This document shows positions 1 to 4,514 of a stretch of 14,742 bases of DNA, piece by piece. Position numbers and translations under genes: made by a program. How positions within the stretch are numbered: the stretch's first letter is position 1; every line of letters starts with the position of its first letter. Source of the DNA: Clostridia bacterium (lineage in GTDB: Bacteria; Bacillota_A; Clostridia; Oscillospirales; CAG-272). The DNA is taken from contig JAGBRZ010000047.1 in the NCBI GenBank assembly GCA_017632155.1, positions 1-14,742 on the forward strand, read 5' to 3'. The notes under the pieces were generated by a model. The model searched no databases. It saw only the letters and a list, made by a program, of their open reading frames with translations, and had not been told where the DNA came from.

Positions 1-144
1 CTGTCAGAGCCGACCTGTCGCCGCCTGTCAGAGCCGACCCGTCGCCGCCTGTCAGAGCCGACCTGTAGCCGCCTGTCAGAGCCGACCCGTCGCCGCCTGT
101 CAGAGCCGACCCGTAGCCGCCTGTCAGAGCCGACCAGTCGCCGC
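1..144. repeat. six tandem copies of a 24-bp coding repeat
   Basis: Six contiguous 24-bp units begin at 1, 25, 49, 73, 97 and 121 (consensus CTGTCAGAGCCGACC.GT.GCCGC). On the minus strand they encode the 8-residue unit of the DUF7666-like protein. Units differ at only two nucleotide positions, both first codon positions: GAC/TAC (Asp/Tyr) and AGG/GGG/TGG (Arg/Gly/Trp). The remaining 22 positions, including third positions, are identical. The array may continue left of the window. Confidence 0.95.
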
Positions 145-481
145 CCGATTTGTGTTCCTCACACTTGCTTTTCACATATTCCACATGAGCCTTAACCAGC
201 CCGGGAATGCCGATTTCCGCGCCAAGCGTGATCTTTTTTCCGCATACCTTGGTATCGTCGCCGCGCTCCGGCGAAACGTCCTCCAGCTCGGCCTCAAAGT
301 AGCGAGAGCCGTTACCGGGTGGATAGTAGCCGAGCACGTCCAGCGGGGCCTCGCAAGCGTGAAAACCGTGCTTGCACAGTTTGGCCTCCGGCTTCTCGTA
401 GGTCACGCCCTGTTCGTATTGGAACACCTTACCGTCAGGAGTGCATTGCATATCCTTATTTGTACCTTTGTAAACTTTCAA
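1..481 (-). CDS. DUF7666-like protein with 8-residue tandem repeats (3' end outside window)
   Basis: I chose the TTG at 481 because a GAGGGAG ribosome binding site lies 6 nt upstream. It gives the N-terminus LKVYKGTNKDMQC, which fits the opening KVYK.T..D..C pattern I recall for DUF7666 proteins of Firmicutes phages. The conserved block continues with FQYE.G.TYE, then LCKHGFHACE near residues 36-45 and a GYYPP segment. After about 112 residues the protein enters six copies of an 8-residue unit, GG(D/Y)(R/G/W)SALT, and is still open at the window edge. Such glycine-spaced repeats could form a beta-helix or beta-roll, but that is inference. No catalytic residues are evident and the function is unknown. 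The gene is last in the visible leftward early operon and overlaps the preceding small gene by 26 nt. Confidence 0.75.
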   Translation of the reverse strand, partial: MKVYKGTNKDMQCTPDGKVFQYEQGVTYEKPEAKLCKHGFHACEAPLDVLGYYPPGNGSRYFEAELEDVSPERGDDTKVCGKKITLGAEIGIPGLVKAHVEYVKSKCEEHKSGGDWSALTGGYGSALTGGDGSALTGGYRSALTGGDGSALTGGDRSALT

Positions 482-662
482 CTTGTTCTCCCTCACTTAC
501 TTTCTTATACATTTCGATATCCCGGCTGAAGCTGTCGTTCAGAACCGCGCCCATCCGCTGGATGCATTGGCCAGAAAATCTGTTCTGTTCTTCTGCCGAC
601 AGCTCCTCCCACTCTCTCCCATCTGCCGCCACCAGCCGACAGCGGATCTCACCCTTCGGCAT
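456..662 (-). CDS. small conserved-type phage protein, 68 aa
   Basis: The ATG at 662 follows GGAGGAAGG in the end of the upstream gene and overlaps that gene by 14 nt. Its 3' end overlaps the DUF7666-like gene by 26 nt, which implies translational coupling within the leftward operon. The product is hydrophilic, with an N-terminal beta-like stretch (EIRCRLV) followed by a helical segment starting near W18-E-E-L and containing the polar run SAEEQNRFSGQC. No membrane segment, signal peptide or catalytic motif is visible. The organisation resembles the many short accessory proteins of early phage operons. I do not recognise a named family. Confidence 0.65.
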   Translation of the reverse strand: MPKGEIRCRLVAADGREWEELSAEEQNRFSGQCIQRMGAVLNDSFSRDIEMYKKVSEGEQVESLQRYK

Positions 663-888
663 TGACCACCTTCCTCCGAAACAGCAGATGCCTGATCCCG
701 TTTGGGCTGTACACCCACGCGCCCTCTTCCAACCGCCGCTGGGCCTCTGCCGGATTCCACGGGCAAGCCTCGCATACGAAATCGCAGTTCACAGCCGGGG
801 CCGTGGTTATGTCGCGCTGCTTTACCTCATCGAACGACTCATACAGGCACGGAGCCTTTTGCTCAACTTTTCGATCTCGACTTAGCAT
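649..888 (-). CDS. small Cys-containing phage protein, 79 aa
   Basis: The ATG at 888 has an AAGGGGG ribosome binding site about 7 nt upstream. The protein has a basic N-terminus and a central block NCDFVCEACPW with cysteines spaced C-x3-C-x2-C, which could form part of a small metal site. A C-terminal segment (GAWVYSPNGIRHLLFRRK) follows. With only three closely spaced cysteines, metal binding is uncertain. It lies in the leftward early operon and overlaps the next gene by 14 nt. Its leader contains the long inverted repeat at 911-959. Function unknown. Confidence 0.65.
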   Translation of the reverse strand: MLSRDRKVEQKAPCLYESFDEVKQRDITTAPAVNCDFVCEACPWNPAEAQRRLEEGAWVYSPNGIRHLLFRRKVVNAEG

Positions 889-899
889 TTCATTCCCCC

Positions 900-928
900 T
901 TGATTATCTTGCGGGAACATGATATATT
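900..928 (+). promoter_or_regulatory. sigma-A-type promoter for a short plus-strand RNA
   Basis: TTGATT (900-905), a 17-bp spacer and TATATT (923-928), with an extended -10 (TGA directly before TATATT). It points right, against the surrounding minus-strand operon, and no plausible plus-strand gene follows before the terminator at 963-1005. Confidence 0.5.
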
Positions 929-959
929 GTGTTAGAGCTTTCTATATCATGTCCCCCGC
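911..959. repeat. long inverted repeat, 16/17-nt arms
   Basis: The left arm 911-926 and right arm 943-959 are complementary except for one extra base on the right, with a 16-nt spacer. The left arm covers the spacer and -10 of the plus-strand promoter. The right arm carries an equivalent extended -10-like ACATGATATA on the minus strand. It could be an operator, a pair of opposed -10 elements, or a hairpin in the leader of the 79-aa gene on the minus-strand mRNA. Confidence 0.75.
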
Positions 960-1005
960 ACTATTAGCCTTTATCCGTTGGCCCGGATAAGGGCTAATTT
1001 TTTTT
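935..1005 (+). ncRNA. candidate ~70-nt antisense small RNA
   Basis: A predicted transcript would run from about 7 nt past the -10 at 923-928 to the intrinsic terminator at 963-1005. It contains no credible ORF. It would be fully complementary to the minus-strand mRNA spacer between the DUF6551-like gene (stop at 1004-1006) and the 79-aa gene, so an antisense or processing role in the early operon is plausible. This is inference from promoter and terminator spacing. No known RNA family is recognised. Confidence 0.4.
963..1005 (+). terminator. intrinsic terminator, plus-strand orientation
   Basis: A 15-bp stem (963-977 with 984-998, one G-U pair) with a 6-nt loop is followed by seven T (999-1005). 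On the minus strand the stem is followed by AGTGCGGGGG, not a U-tract, so it should not terminate the leftward operon. Confidence 0.75.
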
Positions 1006-1792
1006 ACAGTTTCTCCGGCAGACGGTTGACAGAAGTCCCGCTGTTGTAGATCTCAAGGATCTCCCTCGCCCACTTGGCGTCTCCCTTGCGGAAACTGGCT
1101 CGTCCGTTGCGAATGATTTCCAGCGGATTCTTGCGGCTCAGACGGCGAATAAGATTGGCCTCGTTGTATTCGCCATAATAAGTGCGGATGAATTTAGCCA
1201 TGCCGCGAATGATGCTGGAGGTAACGCCGTCAGGGTTGCCCTCCCACGCGCCGTGAATAATACGGAACATGGCGCTGAACTGGTCTTTCGTAAGGGTCTT
1301 GTGAGCCTTACGCACAGATTCAACGGCGTTGACGGAGCAGAGTTTTTTCTGCTTTTTGCGGCTTCCCATGTTGTAGCCGTACTGATTCGCGACGGCATTG
1401 ATCTCTTGGGCAACGGGATCTTCTGACCACATAAGTGCGTCCCAAAGCTGGTTCTGCGTAAGTTTCTTTCCAGCGCCGGTTCCGGTATTGCCGTCTGCCA
1501 GAAGCTTGGCTTCGCCCTTGGATGTCTCAATGTCCGTGTATACGAAGCACGGGACGAGGTATTCTGGCCCAAACATCTGGAAGAGCGCGGTGGCGGTCTG
1601 CTGGCCGTCGCAGATGTAGTACAGGCCGTCGCGCTTAACTACTTTGACGGGGTTGACAAGATGGTAGTCGAAATTGGAGATGATGTCGTTGATCTCCTTC
1701 GTCTGCGCTTCGCGCTGATAGTTGCGGTTGACCGTGAGCAGACGAGCCGGGATAAGCTGCATATCATAGGGGTGAGAAACAGGTGTTTTCAT
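1004..1792 (-). CDS. ParB-fold (DUF6551-like) protein, 262 aa
   Basis: The N-terminal part (residues about 10-110) matches the ParB/Srx-like pattern: a NYQRE segment, a region predicting where to look for partners (NPVKVVKRDGLYYICDGQQT, with D62-G-Q-Q-T66), then a ...ADGNTG segment. In this fold the DGQ/DGHH motif lies in the nucleotide-binding or catalytic pocket. The C-terminal 150 residues are helical and basic (RKKQKK, KDQFSAMF, LIRRLSRKN), suggesting DNA or RNA binding. The start overlaps the preceding ParB-like gene by the 4-nt ATGA, so the two are translationally coupled. I infer a DNA-associated early phage function such as nicking, segregation or a CTPase-like role, but which is not decidable from sequence. 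Confidence 0.75.
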   Translation of the reverse strand: MKTPVSHPYDMQLIPARLLTVNRNYQREAQTKEINDIISNFDYHLVNPVKVVKRDGLYYICDGQQTATALFQMFGPEYLVPCFVYTDIETSKGEAKLLADGNTGTGAGKKLTQNQLWDALMWSEDPVAQEINAVANQYGYNMGSRKKQKKLCSVNAVESVRKAHKTLTKDQFSAMFRIIHGAWEGNPDGVTSSIIRGMAKFIRTYYGEYNEANLIRRLSRKNPLEIIRNGRASFRKGDAKWAREILEIYNSGTSVNRLPEKL

Positions 1793-2769
1793 TTGAGTAT
1801 CCTTCCTTTCAATTCTTTAATGTCTTCAATTATGGAATCAAAGTAACCGTCAATGGCATCTGGCCACCTTTCATCGCTGGTCAGGGTTTCGCGCTCGCTG
1901 TTGATTGTTCGCTCGACTTTGCTTATGAAATCGTCTCCGATGGTGTTCAGCAGACCAACCACATCGTCAAATGTCGTGCCTGATTTGGCCTTGCCCATCT
2001 CTTTGGAGATTTCCCGGATCTGTGCGTATCGGTCACGAATTTCCTTGTTTGCCCAGCTTCCACCGCGCTTTTTGCTCGGATCGCGAATGACCTCAATGGC
2101 CTCCTTGACCTCTTCGTCACTCTGCATCCTGCGGATTTCGGCAAGATCAGACTTCTTAGCCTTAATCTCACCAGACAGCACCTCGCGCTTGAACTCAGGA
2201 TCGACTTCTGCGGCGCGGTCAATTCCACGGCCAACTTCAACGGCGGTTTGAATTATTCCGGGACTTACGTTGTGTTCTTTTGCGAGGATCTCTCTTGTCT
2301 TTGGTTCTTTTCCGGTTTTGTATTCAAACGGGATTGCGCTGCCATCTATGAGGTTTTCGTCTTGGTGGTGATGAATTTCTTCACCACCACTTTTCGCTGT
2401 GTGTTGGTTCCCCTTAAACTTCTCGGAATGTTGCCTTGCCTCATATTCTTCCTGCATCAGCTTCATTCGCTGCATCTCATTCATGTTGTGCTTATGAAGC
2501 TGGTTCGCACATATCCACGCAATTGCTGCCCAACGATCTGGAAAGCTCTTGTAATCCACTTGGAATTTGTTCCCAAGCAAATCTTGATTCTCTTGGATAA
2601 CCCGCCACCGATGATGACCGTCGAGAAGAATGTTCTCTTCTTTCCACACCACAAGTGGATCTCTGACGTATCCGTCGCGGATAATGTCTGTGCGGAGTCC
2701 TTCAAAGTCTTCGGTCGGCATCGCCGGAATTTTTTCCCGGAACTCAGGGTCAATTTTGAACTCTATCAT
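1789..2769 (-). CDS. ParB N-terminal domain protein, 326 aa
   Basis: The ATG at 2769 follows a strong AAAGGAGG site. Residues 1-100 form a ParB N-terminal domain: an I-P.M..E.FEGL..DI..DGYVRDPLVVWK segment and the motif D50-G-H-H-R-W55, equivalent to the ParB GE(R/H)RxRA box. The segment WICANQLHKHNM resembles the following ENLxRxDL-type region. A polar, low-complexity linker with consecutive histidines (EEIHHHQDEN) is followed by a helix-turn-helix-like stretch (TREILAKEHNVSPGIIQTAVEVG) around residues 158-180, as in ParB/KorB-like proteins. A long helical C-terminus ends in an acidic-basic segment. It probably binds DNA. It is the second gene after the Cro-like regulator and is coupled to the DUF6551-like gene. 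Partition is possible but no ParA is seen here. Confidence 0.8.
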   Translation of the reverse strand: MIEFKIDPEFREKIPAMPTEDFEGLRTDIIRDGYVRDPLVVWKEENILLDGHHRWRVIQENQDLLGNKFQVDYKSFPDRWAAIAWICANQLHKHNMNEMQRMKLMQEEYEARQHSEKFKGNQHTAKSGGEEIHHHQDENLIDGSAIPFEYKTGKEPKTREILAKEHNVSPGIIQTAVEVGRGIDRAAEVDPEFKREVLSGEIKAKKSDLAEIRRMQSDEEVKEAIEVIRDPSKKRGGSWANKEIRDRYAQIREISKEMGKAKSGTTFDDVVGLLNTIGDDFISKVERTINSERETLTSDERWPDAIDGYFDSIIEDIKELKGRILK

Positions 2770-2770
2770 T

Positions 2771-2962
2771 TCACTCCTCCTTTCTTACAAGCTCATCAAG
2801 CGTTACGCCGAAATAATCGGCCACAGCTTTCAGCGTATCAACGCGGGGATTCATCTTGCCCCAGCGGCTGATCGTCCCATTTCCCAGACCAACTTTGCGC
2901 TCAAGCTCTGCAAAGGTGATCTTCTGCTCTTTGCACAGGGTGGTGATTTTTTCCAAAAGCAA
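2771..2962 (-). CDS. Cro-like XRE-family HTH regulator, 63 aa
   Basis: Starts at TTG (2962) with an AGGGAGG site 8 nt upstream. Almost the whole protein is one XRE/Cro-CI helix-turn-helix (residues 5-59): ITFAELERKVGLGNGTISRWGK covers the two DNA-contact helices, followed by TLKAVADYFGVTLDEL. The recognition-helix region GLGNGTISRW closely resembles that of the divergent repressor at 3303 (GFGNSTISRW), so the two probably bind the same operators. This is the usual Cro/CI logic. It is the first gene of the leftward operon, with an untranslated leader of about 270 nt from the promoter at 3241-3269. Confidence 0.85.
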   Translation of the reverse strand: MLLEKITTLCKEQKITFAELERKVGLGNGTISRWGKMNPRVDTLKAVADYFGVTLDELVRKEE

Positions 2963-3002
2963 TTATCTTGCCTCCCTTCCTAAAAAACTTTTTGAGAAAT
3001 TT

Positions 3003-3036
3003 GCATTTTTCTATTGACTATCATTAGAAAATATGC
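3003..3036. promoter_or_regulatory. candidate operator at the rightward promoter
   Basis: GCATTTTTCT (3003-3012) and GAAAATATGC (3027-3036) form an imperfect inverted pair flanking the -35 of the rightward promoter. The motif recurs at 3250-3260 and 3272-3282 by the leftward promoter. The likely ligands are the two related XRE proteins. This is inference. Confidence 0.4.
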
Positions 3037-3042
3037 TAACAT
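3014..3042 (+). promoter_or_regulatory. rightward sigma-A promoter of the immunity switch
   Basis: TTGACT (3014-3019), a 17-bp spacer and TAACAT (3037-3042). It reads right through 3050-3302 to the CI-like repressor. The spacer ends with GAAAATATGC (3027-3036), a half-site shared with the opposing promoter. Confidence 0.65.
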
Positions 3043-3124
3043 TGAATTACGGGTTACAAATTGATTACAAAGGTGGTGAACGCCTACCGAAACAAGAAAA
3101 CGCTATCAGTCCCCCTCTCAGGCG

Positions 3125-3139
3125 CTCATCTATGATGAG
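3125..3139. promoter_or_regulatory. 15-bp palindrome midway between the facing promoters
   Basis: CTCATC-TAT-GATGAG is a perfect 6-bp inverted repeat with a 3-bp centre, placed between the two facing promoters in the roughly 340-bp gene-free stretch 2963-3302. It could be an additional regulator site. The rest of that stretch holds no convincing ORF. Confidence 0.3.
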
Positions 3140-3240
3140 TTTAGTTGTGTGCCGTCTGTTGCAGCAGACAGCTCACTGACTTTTGGGCTTTAACCTTGCT
3201 ATGTAAGTAAATGTAATCGCACTTTTTCGACCACGGCATC

Positions 3241-3269
3241 AGTATAACCGCATATTTTCGATTTGTCAA
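3241..3269 (-). promoter_or_regulatory. leftward sigma-A promoter of the early operon
   Basis: On the minus strand: TTGACA (3269-3264), an exact 17-bp spacer and TATACT (3246-3241), close to consensus. It reads left into the Cro-like gene and early operon. The spacer holds GAAAATATGC, the same half-site as in the opposing promoter. Confidence 0.75.
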
Positions 3270-3282
3270 TAGCATTTTTTCG
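3250..3282. promoter_or_regulatory. candidate operator repeats at the leftward promoter
   Basis: GCATATTTTCG (3250-3260) and GCATTTTTTCG (3272-3282) are direct repeats with a 22-bp offset, i.e. about two helical turns. One lies inside the promoter spacer and the other just upstream of the -35. They are probably XRE-regulator sites. Confidence 0.4.
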
Positions 3283-3302
3283 TTTTTAAGGAGAAATTTT
3301 TT

Positions 3303-3686
3303 ATGCCGTTTCCAATTGAAAATATAAAGAAGCTCTGCGACGAACATAATACAGACTTCAAAAATGTCGAAACCGCATTGGGATTTGGCAATTCCACTAT
3401 CAGCCGATGGGAAAACGCAAAAAAGCTACCGCCATATGATAGAGTTAAAAAGGTAGCTGACTTCTTCGGCGTAACAGTTTCAGAATTAAGTAACGGAGCA
3501 TATCCAGACCCAAGCGTATCGGAAGACAAAAAAACACCCGCCACTGAAAGTGACGGGCTTGTCGTAGAGCCTTATGAAAAATGGCTTGAACGGGATTTGC
3601 GGTTGCTTATGTGGTTCCGTTCTCTGCCTCCAGAAAAGCAGAAAGCAATCCTAATTTCTCAAGACGCTCCAGAAGGGCTGGTCTGA
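3303..3686 (+). CDS. CI-like XRE-family repressor, 127 aa
   Basis: The ATG at 3303 follows AAGGAG with 9-nt spacing. Residues about 4-62 form an XRE helix-turn-helix (VETALGFGNSTISRWENAKK...VKKVADFFGVTVSEL). A linker and a C-terminal segment with WFRSLPPEKQKAIL, typical of small clostridial phage repressors, follow. There is no LexA/CI-type autoprotease domain and no metalloprotease motif, so induction must use another route such as a separate antirepressor or promoter interference. It heads the rightward lysogeny module with the recombinase downstream. Its 3' end is overlapped by an antisense 42-aa ORF. It is the likely immunity repressor acting on the sites at 3003-3036 and 3250-3282. Confidence 0.85.
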   Translation: MPFPIENIKKLCDEHNTDFKNVETALGFGNSTISRWENAKKLPPYDRVKKVADFFGVTVSELSNGAYPDPSVSEDKKTPATESDGLVVEPYEKWLERDLRLLMWFRSLPPEKQKAILISQDAPEGLV

Positions 3687-3735
3687 GCGCCGGATCGGTC
3701 GCCATTTCAAGGAACTTTGTTTCTTTTTCGCTCAT
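3607..3735 (-). CDS. 42-aa antisense small ORF over the repressor 3' end
   Basis: The ATG at 3735 is preceded by GAGGATGTG at workable spacing. Some 36 nt further upstream is a strong minus-strand promoter (3771-3800). The product starts MSEKETKFLEMATDPALRP and ends in a leucine-rich amphipathic helix (LERLEKLGLLSAFLEAENG). That ending looks like real protein and feels familiar from clostridial prophages, though I cannot name a family. It is complementary to the last 80 nt of the repressor gene, so transcription could also interfere with the repressor mRNA. It is too short for standard ORF callers and could be missed in other annotations. Confidence 0.5.
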   Translation of the reverse strand: MSEKETKFLEMATDPALRPALLERLEKLGLLSAFLEAENGTT

Positions 3736-3770
3736 ACGATCACATCCTCATAAATTATTATCTTGATGAG

Positions 3771-3800
3771 AGAATACTATAACGCGCAATCGCTTGTCAA
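3771..3800 (-). promoter_or_regulatory. leftward promoter antisense to the repressor
   Basis: On the minus strand: TTGACA (3800-3795), an 18-bp spacer and TATTCT (3776-3771). It drives transcription toward the 42-aa ORF and into the back of the CI-like gene. Confidence 0.55.
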
Positions 3801-4004
3801 GACATAATTAATACAGGGATTACATCTGACCAATTAGATGGACAGCAATTAAATTATATAAAGGGATTATATTTAATATTAGGCGAGATCAGCCGACCGA
3901 GCCGCCAAGCTTTCAACTGATCCCGCCACTGCTTGGGATGGTTATATCATAACGTAAACGGTTTCGCATAGCAAGTTCCATATCTGGCGAAAGGAGTGTT
4001 ACAT
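3801..4004. other. AT-rich regulatory spacer upstream of the recombinase operon
   Basis: No gene is seen here. The spacer holds a near-perfect inverted repeat (3882-3892 with 3917-3927, 10 of 11 paired) and near-copies AGGGATTACA/AGGGATTATA offset by 47 bp. It also has a GTTAT-ATC-ATAAC palindrome at 3941-3953 and AT-rich -10-like strings (TATAAA near 3857) without a convincing -35. It probably contains the promoter and control sites of the recombinase operon, but I cannot place the promoter. Confidence 0.4.
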
Positions 4005-4070
4005 TTGATAAAAGAACCATCCATGCATGAACCGATAATGACCACGGACGAACACTTGGAGGTGTCAAGC

Positions 4071-4514
4071 ATGGAACACACAAGCGCATATGACCTTATT
4101 GTGCAATTGAAGGAGAGCAAACAAAGGAACGAAGTTACCTATCCGCGCATCATCGAGCAAATGGAAAAGAATGGGCATTATGTGTCGCTGACCACTCTCC
4201 GCAGAGTGTTTGCTGACGGATCGGAAAACGCTGCAACAAGCTTCAACTATGAATCTACGCTGTTGCCGATAGCAGAGGTGTTGCTGAATATCGAAGATGT
4301 TCCTACGCCGCAAGACACGCCATATGCCAAAGAGATAGACGGCCTCAAAGCGGTCATTCACGTCCAAAACGAGGAGATTGCCCGTCTGCATGAGATGAAA
4401 GAGCATTTAGAAGATCGCATCACGTTCCTCATCAATCAGATAACGCTCAAAGACAAACGCATGGATGAAAAAGATGAGATCATCAAACGGCTGATGGAAA
4501 AGGTGCTTCCGTGA
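4071..4514 (+). CDS. HTH / coiled-coil partner protein of the recombinase, 147 aa
   Basis: I prefer the ATG at 4071, with a strong GGAGGTG 6 nt upstream. An in-frame TTG at 4005 with AAAGGAG would add 22 residues. From 4071 the protein begins MEHTSAYDLIVQLKESK. An XRE-like helix-turn-helix follows (TYPRIIEQMEKNGHYVSLTTLRRVFADGS, residues about 23-52) and leads into a segment about PIAEVLLNIED. The C-terminal half is a long charged coiled coil (residues about 85-146, DGLKAVIHVQNEEIARL...KDKRMDEKDEIIKRLMEKV). The stop overlaps the recombinase ATG by 1 nt (TGATG), so the two are co-translated. I recall similar proteins next to serine recombinases in clostridial prophages. A regulatory or directionality role is inference. 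Confidence 0.8.
   Translation: MEHTSAYDLIVQLKESKQRNEVTYPRIIEQMEKNGHYVSLTTLRRVFADGSENAATSFNYESTLLPIAEVLLNIEDVPTPQDTPYAKEIDGLKAVIHVQNEEIARLHEMKEHLEDRITFLINQITLKDKRMDEKDEIIKRLMEKVLP

Noticed and set aside
1..144. Tandem repeats considered as a CRISPR array
   Set aside because: Units abut without spacers and lie in frame inside a coding region.
1..144. Variable repeat positions considered as a diversity-generating retroelement target
   Set aside because: Changes are not limited to adenine positions, and no reverse transcriptase or template repeat is seen in the window.
152..935. Plus-strand ORFs (up to 188 aa) opposite the early operon
   Set aside because: They lie antisense to a well-packed minus-strand gene set, lack ribosome binding sites and resemble no family.
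963..1005. Hairpin read as a terminator for the leftward operon
   Set aside because: On the minus strand the stem is followed by AGTGCGGGGG without a U-tract. The T7 run is on the plus side only.
3061..3208. Short plus-strand ORF pieces in the overlapping leader (a GTG-started 19-codon frame and an ATG-less frame ending in LIYDEFSC...SSLTFGL)
   Set aside because: The first is very short and the second has no start codon in frame. They may be remnants or a frameshifted small gene, but the evidence is too thin to call.
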